NCBI GenBank assembly: GCA_030144725.1
Contig: JASKMD010000004.1
Coordinates: 1,106,394-1,170,393, forward strand
From: Haematococcus lacustris
Lineage: Eukaryota > Chlorophyta > Chlorophyceae > Chlamydomonadales > Haematococcaceae
Reading direction: 5' to 3'
Length of the DNA stretch: 64,000 nt
Positions within the stretch are counted from its first letter, which is position 1. Each line of letters opens with the position of its first letter. A program made the translations under genes and the position numbers. Under the pieces are notes generated by a model. The model did not search any database. It was not told the DNA's origin and saw nothing but the letters and a program-made list of their open reading frames with translations. Positions 10,401 through 20,439 of this stretch are shown one piece after another.

Positions 10401-12051
10401 GGAGGTTGAGGCCTTGGGGCCGCCAAGGGAGGGAGGCTGCCATCATGGCCGCCGCCGCACCCCCGAAGGCGGCCTCGCTGGTGGCAGCGTAGGAGGCCGC
10501 CCCAAGAGGGACCCCCAGGTGGCGCACGGGCACCCCCGCTCGGACAGCTGGGATGACCACCTCCTGCTCCTGCTCCCCACCCTGCTCCTGCCCGCCCGGC
10601 TGCTGCTCTTGCCCGCCACCTTCCCCCAGCCCACCCCCTAGCCCCTGCTCGCCCACCTGCCCCTGCCCGCCCCCTTCCCCCCCGTCACCCCCCCTTCCTC
10701 CCCTCCCCGCCCCCTCGGGGCCCGAGCCCTCCTGGTTGCCCGGCCCAGGCTCTGGCTGGGCGCACGGCAGGGCTGAGCTCTTGCTCACGCTCAGCGCAGG
10801 GCCCCCAGCGGCGCGGAACAGGCCCAGGGCCTCTACAACCACCTTCCCGTCTCTGACCCGATCGAGCACCACGATGGTGAGGTCGTCCGCATACTCCTTG
10901 GAGGGGAGCGCGGGGGTCAGGGCGGCCCTGTGCATGGCCAGAGGGCTGGAGGGGATGGTGGGGGTGCTGATGCGGCCTGCCAGCTGGAGCGAGCTGAGGT
11001 AGCTGACCAGCGGCTGAAGCACGATGCACCAGTAGAGCGGGGAGGCCCCGCTGCCCTGCAGCAGCCCCGACGCAAGGGGGAAGCTGTCGGTGAGGTGGCC
11101 GTTGACCAGCACCTGGCTCGTGGCCCCCAGGTGCAGCAGCTGAGCCCAGCGCACATGCCCCTCCCGGCAGAACCCCATGGCCTCCATCGTGTCCTGGAGC
11201 AAGCCCCAGGACACGTTGTCATAGGCCCCCGCCAGGTCCAGCAACAACAGCCAGGCTGGGCTGCCTCGCTGCTGCAGGTACTCCAGCAGGCCTAGGTGGA
11301 ACTGCACGCTGTCGCTGATGTCCCTGCCCAGGATGAAGGCGGACTGAGAGGGGGACACCAGCAGGTCCAAGGGCAGCTGCAGCCGGTCCTCCACTGCCCT
11401 GGCCACCAGGCGCACGTCGCAGTTGAGGAGCGTGATGGGGCGGTAGCCGGCCACCTGGTCCCTCGGCTTGCCAGCCTTGGGCACGAGGGTGATGATGCCT
11501 GTCAGGAACTCAGCCAGGGGGGCAGGGTCAGCGGTGTCTGCCAGGGCCTCTCGCAACATGGCCCGCAGCGGCCGCCCCAGCTCCACCCACAGCCGGTCAT
11601 AGACCTCCATGGGCAGACCATCTAACCCCGGGGCCTTGCTGTGCGCGCAGCCCTGCAGAGCCCGGCCCAGCTCCTCCTCTGACAGCATAGGGCTGCCATC
11701 GGGGCCCTCGGCAGCCCTGGCCTGGGTGGGGGTGAGGTGGGAGGTGAGGCTGCCCAGCAGCGTGGCGCGCGCAGCTGTGTCCACCGGCTTGGCTGCGTAG
11801 ACACCGGTGGGCTCGGCAGCTGAGTAGTGCTGCTGGAAAGCCTTGCACGCTGCCTTCACCCCGGCCGGCGTGGTAAGGTCTGCTGGCTGACCTGGCTGGC
11901 CGGGGAGCTGGAGAGAGGAGATGAGGGTGGGGGTGTGCGCGGGCTGGTCGCGATGGTAGAAGTAGAAGGAGGAGCGGTCGCCGTAGTACTGGTCGAGAAC
12001 CGCGCTGGCCAGCAGGGACTGCTGGGCCCCCTGCTCCCTCGCCAGGGCTGC
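7413..12051 (-). mobile_element. LINE copy B (type II 3' end), in head-to-tail array
   Basis: Minus-strand copy of 4,639 bp with 9 T at 7413-7421 and the type II 3' end (GCTCTTCCATCAGG before the tail). Its 5' end abuts copy C's poly(T) at 12052. Relative to A, D and E it lacks 12 bp (CCCCCACACCCG) at its 5' end, between short CGCC repeats. Confidence 0.9.
7863..12048 (-). pseudogene. LINE copy B reverse transcriptase, broken
   Basis: The coding order is as in copy A, including a YADD-containing RT core in a single open stretch (9595-11859 and upstream). There are at least three lesions. A one-base loss in the CTACCCCCTAGACC context gives TAA at 9595-9597. A TGG to TAG change lies at 9193-9195. 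An indel near 7965-7970 gives a different C-terminal end. Copy E shares the first two, so these lesions predate the segmental duplication. Confidence 0.85.
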
Positions 12052-15000
12052 TTTTTTTTTCCTGATGGAAGAGCATTACAAGAGAGAGAGTGACACTAAA
12101 GAAAAGATGAAAAGAGAAGACTACTACAAAACAAGGTTCCCCCATACACGAACCCCAAGCACCCCACCCAAACACAGCGGTCCACACACCCCAAGCAAAG
12201 GTCCACACCCCACATGCAAAGGTCCACACAACCCAAGCAACCCCCTCCCTAGGACAACGTCAAGACACTCCCCCACACCAACGCCCTCCACCCTAGCTCA
12301 CCTCCCCAGACCCTCCCCATACCCTCCCCACAAAACTACCCACCCGAGCCTAAGAACCGCCCCTCGACCTGAAACCCCCAACGCTGATACGAAGACCACC
12401 TAAGCCCCCGGTCCCCTGACACCCAGACAGCCCCCCGAAGCCTAGCCCACCCCACCCACCGAACGCCCTAAGCCCCCACCAGCAACCCTGAAGCTCAGGC
12501 TGGCTCGACGGGGAAGGGGACGGGCCACTGCAAGGAGAGGCGAACCACTAGCTCTCCCCCCCCCTGCGCCCTGCCCTCCCCATGCCTAGGCCTCCCTGCT
12601 GCCCTCTCCTCCTCCACTCCTCCTGCCCCAACCCTCCCCTCTGCCCCCTCCTGCCCTCCCCTCCGCTCCCTCCTGGGCTGCTTGACAAACCAGCCCCCCG
12701 ACGCCTCGGGCCACAGCTGGTCGAAGTGGGCAGCGTCCAGCTCCGGGTCCTTTCCCTTGAACCAGGTGGAGGGCACAGCGCCGCAGAGGCCCACGCGGAT
12801 GTCCCTCCCCACCCGATGCCAGTCCCGCTTGACGGCCGTGGTGAGGGTGGAGATGACCTCCTCCACGACCCGCCTCGCCACCTGTTGTGGCTGCAGGGCT
12901 GTAGCGGCTCCTGAGCTGCGGAGGCGCCACACTGCGCCCAGGTAGGCAACGCGCAGCCGCAGCCACAGCTGGCTGTCAGGGGGCTGAAAGGGGGGGGCCT
13001 CGCCGCAGGTGGGGCGCCCACTGAGGAGCAGCATGGCGTCGCCTGAAGGTGGGCGGGTGCCTGTGAGGCGGCCGAACACGTCCAACACCCACTCCCAGGC
13101 TGTGACCACGGCGGGGCAGGTCAGGAAGGCGTGGGTGAGGGTCTCCAAGTGCCCCGGCTGTCAGAAGCGGCAGGCGGAAGAGCCCGGGGCAGCCGTACCC
13201 TTGAGGATGTGGCCCCACAAGGCCCCCACCATGAGGCTGGCGTGAAGCACCCGCCAGGCCACGATGACATGCTCCCGACGGAGGGTGGGGTCTAGCAGCT
13301 CCTTCCACACCTTCGCACACGGCTGGCCCGCCTGAACACCCACAGCCAGCTGGTCCGCGGTGTCGGCCCGGGGGGCGGGCTGAGCAACTGGCTGCCTGCC
13401 CCCACGCCGCTGCTGGGCCTCCAGCTGCCGCTCAGCCTGCTGGGCCGCCCTCATCTGCGGCGAGGGTCGCTGGTGCGCCCTGGCGGAGGTGTCAAGCCAG
13501 CGAGGCGGTTGGCTTCCATGCACCTCCTCGGGGAGCCGCTCCTCCACATCCCTGCCCTGCTGCTCCCGCTCCCCCGCTGCCCCCTGGCCTGCCACCTGCT
13601 GCACGCTGGCCTCCCACTTGAGCTCCAGCTCCCTCAGGGCCCCATCAGCCACCGCTGCCACCTCCGGTTCGCCCGCTGCCCGGGGGGGGCGCACACCCCA
13701 CAGCGCTGGCCACAGGCCCCCACCTGGTGGGTAGAGGGGGTCGGCACTGACGCGCTGGAGCTGGTGGAGGCGCACCCTGGCATGCTTGACCGAGAAGTCC
13801 AGGAGGGTGGTGGTGCCCATGCCCCACACCTGAGGGTCCAGCAGCAGGTGAGCCCAGGGGCCCAAGAGCCACTCCTCCTTAGGCCAGGTGCCTGGCCCCT
13901 CGTCAGCTGGGTCGGCAGCCTGCCCTCCCGCTCCGCCCCCTGCTCCCCTACGCCCTCCACCTCCTCCACGCCCTCGCCCCCTGCCCCCGCCCCGCCCCCT
14001 TGCCCGCCCCCCGCCCCTGCCAACCCCCCGGGCCCCGCCTAGTTCCTGCCCTTGAGCCTGCTCCTGCGCCACGTGATGCTGGGCGGGTAGAGGGCGGAGG
14101 TGGGTGACTCGCTCCTCCGGAGTCAGCCTGTAGCTGGGCTTGTTGACCCGGGCCACCGCAGCTGGCTCCCAGGCCGCCCCTCCCTCCGCCCAGAAAGCCC
14201 CTAGGGGCCCCTGCCCTGTGGGGTCTAGGGGGTAGAGGCGGCCGTTGGGGCCCACCCAGTGGGAGGGCTGGAGCAGGGGGGTGCCCCGCATCACAAACCC
14301 CACCCCTGGCCCAACCCTCAGGCATTCCCACTCCGGCTGAGGAGGCTGCAGGCGGTCCACCATGCCCTGCCAGGGCCCGGTACCACAGCGGCTCTGCCAG
14401 CACCGAGAAGAAGGACTGGCCAGCGGGGGGCACCGCACGGAACAGCTTGAGCTCAGCCAGGGCCGGCACGTGAGCTTGCAGCCGCGGGCTGATGCCTCGC
14501 GAGGGAGGGGCGGTGGGGTCGGTGATGACCCACGTGCTGAGGCCGTGGGAGGGGTCTGCCAGCAGGCTGTGGGTCAGAGGCTGCCAGGGACGAACCCGGG
14601 GCGACCAGAGCTGGGCCAGCATCTTCGCCAGCATGGCCGTGCTGGTGACCCCCAGGTCGGGAAGCCCCACCCCTCCCTCCCCCCGGGGCATCACGCAGAT
14701 GGCCTTGCTAGGGTAGAGGCTGCTGCTGTTTGGGCTGCGCTCCTGGGGCAGGTCTGAGGCTGCCACAAAGCGGTTGACAGCCGCGGCCATGGCTTGCGTC
14801 AGAGGAGCGGAGGGTTGCACGAAAGCCATTTGGTAGATGGACTTGGAGGCCAGGCACTGCTGTGCCACCTGCACCCGCCCCAGGAGGTTGAGGCCTTGGG
14901 GCCGCCAAGGGAGGGAGGCTGCCATCATGGCCGCCGCCGCCCCACCGAAGGCGGCCTCGCTGGTGGCAGCGTAGGAGGCCGCCTCAAAAGGGACCCCAGG

Positions 15001-15446
15001 TGGTGCACGGGCACCCCCGCTCGGACAGCTGGGATGACCACCTCCTGCTCCTGCTCCCCACCCTGCTCCCGCCCGCCCTGCTGCTGCCCTTGCCCGCCAC
15101 CTTCCCCCAGCCCACCCCCTAGCCCCTGCTCGCCCACCTGCCCCTGCCCGCCCCCTACCCCCCCGTCACCCCCCCTTCCTCCCCTCCCCGCCCCCTCGGG
15201 GCCCGAGCCCTCCTGGTTACCCGGCCCAGGCTCTGGCTGGGCGCACGGCAGGGCTGAGCTCTTGCTCACGCTAAGCGCAGGACCCCCAGCGGCGCGGAAC
15301 AGGCCCAGGGCCTCCACTACCACCATCCCGTCTCTGACCCGACCGAGCACCACGATGGTGAGGTCGTCCGCATACTCCTTGGAGGGGAGCGCGGGGGTCA
15401 GGGCGGCCCTGTGCATGGCCAGAGGGCTGGAGGGGATGGTTGGGGT
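12052..15446 (-). mobile_element. LINE copy C, 5'-truncated, internally deleted
   Basis: Minus-strand copy with 9 T at 12052-12060 and a type II 3' end. It is cut at its 5' side near 15446, inside the RT core just before the region encoding HLTDSF in other copies. It then joins the non-LINE sequence TTTTCCAGCCATTGGCTCC. About 149 bp are missing near 14387 relative to A (the A interval 5099-5247). Copy F has the same 5' break and the same deletion. Confidence 0.85.
12495..15446 (-). pseudogene. LINE copy C reverse transcriptase, broken
   Basis: It encodes the YADD-to-C-terminus part of the RT polyprotein. Lesions are a TGA at 13161-13163 that replaces the second Cys of the C-terminal finger, the 149-bp frame-changing deletion near 14387, and a one-base loss near 14992 (GGGACCCCAGG against GGGACCCCCAGG in A). 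It is non-functional. Confidence 0.85.
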
Positions 15447-15599
15447 TTTCCAGCCATTGGCTCCAGCGCAGTAGCCACACTCAGGCAAATTAGTAACAGC
15501 ATTTTTGAGATTCAGATTCATAGTCAAATGAAGGCATTGTAAGATTGGGGGTTGAAACTAAAATTCGTGATTTTGCGCGGTTGGTGAGATACGGCCATG
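15447..15599. other. Non-LINE flank with CATTGGCTCCAGCGCAG motif
   Basis: This is lower-GC sequence starting exactly at the LINE C break. The motif GCCATTGGCTCCAGCGCAG also forms a 21-bp tandem array at 45105-45245, there next to CTAATTTGCCTGAGTG, whose reverse complement lies at about 15479-15494. No gene is seen. Confidence 0.5.
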
Positions 15600-15706
15600 C
15601 TACAGTACTGTAGGTGTCTACAGTACTGTCGAGGTACCTCGAGAGACCACTTACAGTACTGTAGGTACCTACAGTACTGTAGATCTACAGTACTGTAGGT
15701 ACCTCG
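15600..15706. repeat. CTACAGTACTGTAG palindromic minisatellite
   Basis: Several copies of the perfect 14-bp palindrome CTACAGTACTGTAG are spaced by GGTGT, GGTAC or CTCGAG-containing linkers. The matching array in unit 2 (35453-35783) is about three times longer. Confidence 0.9.
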
Positions 15707-15777
15707 AGTAGACCTCGAGTAGACCTCGAGTATATTTACGTAGTAGATAATGGGGTCGCGGGCCGTTTTAGGTGGTT

Positions 15778-15839
15778 ATAACTTCAATTTACCCGGATCT
15801 AAACGTTTTCTGCCCACATTTTAAAAGGCTGTAACAAGG
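15778..15839. repeat. 62-bp direct repeat, left copy (candidate att site)
   Basis: This sequence, starting ATAACTTCAATTTACC and ending GGCTGTAACAAGG, recurs at 18532-18593 with one visible difference (CACATTTT here, CACACTTT there) and once at 35860-35921. It overlaps the last 13 codons and the stop of the recombinase gene (stop at 15799-15801). Confidence 0.85.
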
Positions 15840-18209
15840 CTGCAGTTGCCTGTCCGCGCTTGGCTGTGCCATGCACGGTGTACGACTTCATGCTGCCAGG
15901 ATCAGCCCAACCACCCATAGACTGTCGGAAGGCATCAGGGAAATCAGCAACACCCGTCGCCCCTGTGCGCTTCATGGAATGAGAAGTAAAAGACTCCTCG
16001 TCGGTATCAAACATGCTGGAGACACGGTTCTTCAAACTGTGCTCACCGACTTTTTGGTTGCAGTACCACTTGCCGCTGACCTCGTAGGCAGGGTTAGGCT
16101 TGATGAATAAACCAGCAGCATCTGCAGGGAGCTTGCTGATAAGAAGGTCCAGGGCCACAACTGGGCAGCTCTGAAAAAAACAGAAAAACATAAAGGGGTG
16201 ATACGCCACACATGACTTGCCACAACATGACTAAGGAGGACATGCAAAGGCACAACCAACAAGAGCAATCACGCCTCACCTTGGCTTCGGCAAGCTGGTT
16301 GCCCACGCGGATGGTGTTGGAGTTGGGCACCACCTCCTTGGACTCAGGCGGGTTGTTGGCACCACGCAAACCACCCTGATGGTTCTTGCACGCAAAAGGG
16401 TCCACCACAAACTTGAAGCCCGGAGGAGTGTCAGCTACCACCACCTTGGTGAAGTGCTTGGGCTCCAAAGCATGGAGTTCCTTGCCGCGCATCTGTAAAA
16501 GCATGACAAGCATGATAAGAATGAGAACAAAATGAACTATGCTGGATAGTAAGAGATTGATGTAATGAAGGCTCATCACCACATCATGAAACCTGTCACA
16601 TCTTGAACTATTGTACCAAGCTAAACACACCTGAAGAACAGTACCAAGCTGGACAAGCACAAGGTTCTGCAACCCCGTCGGTGTCTCAGGATTCATCAAG
16701 GGTTGAGCTCGGTCCATCGCCTCGGGTGTTATAAGCGCAGCCCGCTTACGCAGCACACTGACCTACAACAACACACACAACATATGGTGAGCCAGAGTCA
16801 TCAACACAATACAACACCCCATTACCAAGGACATGCAAGCACATGCATGTACACAATCATGAAAAACGAGGCACTAGCATGAGCGCATGCATGACTAACG
16901 TTGCAATAGAAAACACCTCACCTCTCCCATCTTGAAGGCCAGTTTGCTTGCCCCATCCGTCACCTTCCAGACATGCCGCCACAGATGATCTTGCTCGTTG
17001 CAAAAGGGGGGAGGCTTCCAGTCAGATGGCACACCCGGTGACTTGGCCAGCACCAGGTCAGAGTGATACAGCTTCAAACAATGCGCCAAACGCGTGAAGC
17101 GATGCTTGAAGGCTTGAGCTGAGAACTTCAGTCCCAGCCCATCCTCCCCTTTCTCCTTGGAGTTGCGCGCATCTGCACAATACAACATGCAACATTGCAA
17201 CAAATACAAGACTTATATACGTACAACAAACCAACAAGTAGCAGAATAATGCATCACAATAAACATGACATACACTAGAACACTTTGCCAAGCCTGATAA
17301 TATAGCCAAGACAAGTGACTCATCAAACCACTCACGTGTGGAGAACAGGCTGAACATCACCACCAAGTTTTCCACAAATGGTGGAGAGCACCAGCTGTAC
17401 ATGCGAGCACACATCTCCTCATAAGTATTGAGGGGGCCAGCAACAAACGCTTTAACCACCTCCATGATGGCCGGGGGAACTGGCAGTTGGTCCATGAAGC
17501 ACCCCTTTGCAGAGGCAGTTTGGAAAAAGGAAAAGAAGCTCTTTAGCTGAGATTGATCTTGTTTCATGGTCCTGGGATTGCGCTCTGAGGACTGATGGTT
17601 TTGATACACCAAGGCATCTTCCTTAAGCAAGGCAACACCACTTGGTCCTACAGCCAGGCATTGGCAACAATCAAAGGGCAACAATCAAAGGGCTAGTAGC
17701 AAACATGCAAATTGCAACAATGGCAAACAGCAACAAGCACGTAAAACAAAGCTTACCAGCAACATCATGAACAATAGGCGGCTGCGGCTGCAGCAGCGGT
17801 AGCGGCTGCGGCTGCGGCTGCAGCTGGACATGCGACCCAGCCATTGCCAGTGACCCTGGGGAAAGAGGCAACGGTAGCGAAGGCCCAAAGGTCAGCGAAG
17901 ACACGGACGACTCCTCAAGAAGAATGACGGCGGGAGATGACGGCGGGAGTGGAGGAGAAACATGACCTTGCTGCAGCTGATTAGGCCTCCACAAATGCGC
18001 AGGTTGGGTCACCTGCACCCCTACGAGCAGGTTGCGGGCGGCAAATGTTTTGACAAAATGGAATCTAGTGAAGTAGCGTAGTGAGCGGGATAAAACGCAC
18101 CATCACGGAACATCCGAAGGTCGAAGATGCCAATGTCTGGGTCGTTTCCACAATCGTTGCCATCATCGTCCTCCCAGCTGCCAAAGGAAGCCAACGACGC
18201 TACGTCCAT
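15799..18209 (-). CDS. Tyrosine recombinase, seven exons, 540 residues
   Basis: Exons on the minus strand: 18209-18131, 18020-17757, 17647-17336, 17172-16922, 16762-16631, 16492-16280 and 16170-15799. They total 1623 nt, exactly 541 codons ending in TAG, with all junction phases consistent. Introns end in AG and start with GT, except the first, which would need a GC donor (G|GCATC); relatives have GTAAGT or GTAAGC there. The catalytic domain is C-terminal: box I Arg348 in RGKELHALEP; His481 in SHSMKRTGAT, where Lys484 occupies the usual HxxR position and Arg485 follows; GGW at 503-505; and candidate nucleophile Tyr514 in MKSYTVHG. The W-to-Y spacing of nine matches Cre. The N-terminus is acidic and Gly/Asn-rich, then Gln/Pro-rich, then a probable helical DNA-binding region. 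It should catalyse DNA strand exchange in the nucleus. Crypton-like is my inference. Confidence 0.85.
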
Positions 18210-18346
18210 AACCAGAGCAATATGAACATCCAACCCGCACACGAACAAAGAATTGCCTCAAATGTTACACTGAAGACAATGATAGGCTCGGCTCCGCCGA
18301 GCTCAGAATCGATTTATCGCCTCTGTAAATTGAAGTTATACTAGTT

Positions 18347-18522
18347 AACTGCAACGCCTCACCTTTTCCGGGTTTGTAAACGACCTCGGCCTCGCAGTTC
18401 CTCGTGAACGCTCTCGACCTCCGCCAGGGGCCTCCGGCCCCTGGCGTCGGTCTCGAGCGTTCACTCGGAACTGCTTCGGCCTCGGTCGTTTACAAACCCG
18501 GAAAAGGTTCGGTGTTGCAGTT
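18347..18522. repeat. 176-bp long inverted repeat (hairpin) upstream of recombinase gene
   Basis: The left arm starts AACTGCAACGCCTCACC and the right arm ends GGTGTTGCAGTT. Both contain CTTTTCCGGGTTTGTAAACG and CGCCAGGGGCC in mirrored order, centred near 18433. The arms differ at several positions. The same structure recurs at 20253-20428 and 37581-37756, and a single arm at 45570-45657. It lies about 140 bp upstream of the ATG, so it could be a terminal recognition structure or part of the promoter. Confidence 0.85.
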
Positions 18523-18531
18523 ATCCTCATC

Positions 18532-18593
18532 ATAACTTCAATTTACCCGGATCTAAACGTTTTCTGCCCACACTTTAAAAGGCTGTAACAAGG
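18532..18593. repeat. 62-bp direct repeat, right copy (candidate att site)
   Basis: Second copy of the repeat at 15778-15839, here upstream of the recombinase gene. It duplicates the gene's last codons outside the coding context. It joins the flank GCAACCGACGG that is also present in unit 2. Confidence 0.85.
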
Positions 18594-18745
18594 GCAACCG
18601 ACGGCTAATTATGTCCCAACCGTCAATTATAGCTAACCGTCAATTATAGCCAACCGTCAATTATAGCCAACCGTCAATTATAGTCAACCGTCAATTATAG
18701 CCAACCGCCAATTATAGCCAACCGCCAATCATAGCCAACCGCTCA
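18594..18745. repeat. 17-bp CAACCGTCAATTATAGC minisatellite
   Basis: About eight near-perfect copies of CAACCGTCAATTATAGC with small changes (GCCAATTATAG near the end). The duplicate lies at 35922-36073. Confidence 0.85.
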
Positions 18746-19406
18746 GTTGCAACCACTACACATGGCAACACACGACCCCATCCTCATATCGCGCTCCTTG
18801 CACCTCCTCCTTGCACCTCATGCAATTCATGTGCCTATGCGCTTTATTTATTCATCATGCAATTCATCACGTGCAGTAGCATGCATTTCATCATAGCATA
18901 GATGCTTGCTTGCATGAGAGGAAGCCCGCCTACTACACAGCACCATGCACACCACTTGCAACACATTATGACATACATATGACCAAGCACCAACCGCAAC
19001 GTGAGTGGTGCCATGCCGTTCTCCACTATGCGTGGCATGCCAAAGGCTGGTGATAATGAGGGACAACGACGCTATCCAAGGTATATAGGGAATGGCAGGA
19101 CTGAGAGGTGGTGGAGCTAGCCTGAGCTGAGAGATAGCCTGAGTTGGGGCGGAGGGTGGGTTGAGAGCATCAAGAAGCACAACACCAACCGAGTGATGTG
19201 CGCCGGCCTCTATAGCGCCCGTTTTGTGATGGATTGGTAGAGATATATATAAAGAGAGAGGTCTGAGAAGTGGTGGAGCTGGGAATGTGACCTGAGCTGG
19301 GGCCAAGGGCAGGCTATGAGCAACCAACCATTGCCGCAACATCGGACATGTGTTCACCTCAACTCCTGCGCACAATGACATCAAGGAGGGTAATGGGTGC
19401 CGTCAT

Positions 19407-20101
19407 GCACAATTTTAGACTTCATGTTGCAGGATCTGCTCCCTCACCTGATTGAGCTTTGAGGCTGGGTTTTACGTGATGAATAAGCCGTGAGCAACAG
19501 CACTAGCATGCTAAGAAGGAGCTCCACAACCAAGCAGCCCTGCAAGAGACGAAACAACATGTTGTGACAAATACAAATGCACACGGAGCAACTGCAAGTG
19601 CACCTGCATGATATGGATACAGTTGCGCATGCACATGATGGTGCCCTTGATGTTGCTAGCTAGGCAACCCAAGCCCTACCACTTGTGCAACTGCAGCAAT
19701 GGCATGGCTGCCCTAGCAACCAAGAAATTAGTCACTGCGACTGCACGGTCGGGGCAGCACCTACCGCATTAGGTTACGATGACAATGTCTGAGGCAAGAT
19801 AGCGGGGCATTTGAAGTGGCGGCGGCGGCGGCGGCGACGAGAACCGCTAAGGAAACAAGAAACCTGGCTATAGCCACTGTGACATCCACAATAACGCTGA
19901 TAGGAGTACGGGTGTCCCTACGAGCAAATCGAGGGATCAAGGGCTGGTGATTTCTGTGAAGCCGCAGTCCGTGCGTGGCAGGTCGTCTCGGCAATAGTGA
20001 GGGTCGAACTTACCAATGTCAGGGTCGGAGCCACCGCTGTCGCCGCCATTGTCGCCGTGCAAGTCCTCCGTTCCAAAGAAAGCCACCTGTATCTCATCCA
20101 T
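19407..20101 (-). pseudogene. Relic of recombinase element (first exon plus C-terminal remnant)
   Basis: Positions 20101-20014 form an intact-looking first exon: ATG, 29 codons plus one base, then a perfect GTAAGT donor. It encodes MDEIQVAFFG..GSDPDI, clearly related to MDVASLASFG..GNDPDI of the complete gene and with the same phase. At 19407-19550 a degenerate stretch matches the recombinase last exon, but MKSYTVHG reads as MKSKIVHD, so the candidate nucleophile Tyr is gone. The exons between these are absent or unrecognisable. The remaining sequence (18746-19406) shows no other gene. Confidence 0.65.
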
Positions 20102-20252
20102 ATCGCAATGCATTACAACGACTGACCCTCACCAAGCAACAAACAAGCGACTGCCTCAAATGTTACACTAAAATGTTACACTGCCTCAAATGTTACACTC
20201 CGCCGAGCTCAGAATCGATTTATCGCCTCTGTAAATTGAAGTTATACAAGTT

Positions 20253-20428
20253 AACTGCAACGCCTCACCTTTTCCGGGTTTGTAAACGACCTCGGCCTCG
20301 CAGTTCCTCGTGAACGCTCTCGACCTCCGCCAGGGGCCTCCGGCCCCTGGCGTCGGTCTCGAGCGTTCACTCGGAACTGCTTCGGCCTCGGTCGTTTACA
20401 AACCCGGAAAAGGTTCGGTGTTGCAGTT
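20253..20428. repeat. 176-bp hairpin of the relic element
   Basis: Nearly identical to 18347-18522, in the same place relative to its first exon. On the outer side it continues into ATCCTCATCGTAAAACGC instead of the 62-bp repeat. Confidence 0.85.
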
Positions 20429-20439
20429 ATCCTCATCGT

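Larger units (their letters stand above)
15778..18593 (-). mobile_element. Tyrosine-recombinase element flanked by 62-bp direct repeats
   Basis: The element consists of one spliced recombinase gene, a 176-bp hairpin upstream of it and a 62-bp direct repeat at each end. At the equivalent place in unit 2 only one repeat is present, and sequence continues from GTAACAAGG straight into GCAACCGACGG. The single repeat there has the left-copy base (CACATTTT) and the right flank, as expected if exchange took place in the last part of the repeat. This fits precise excision or integration, although ordinary homologous recombination between the repeats would look the same. No terminal inverted repeats or reverse transcriptase are seen, so it is Crypton-like rather than DIRS-like. 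Confidence 0.75.

Noticed and set aside
18848..19384. 178-codon minus-strand frame, repeated at 36176-36712
   Set aside because: It lies in the decayed recombinase relic and is duplicated only with the segment. There is no recognisable domain, and the composition fits non-coding sequence.
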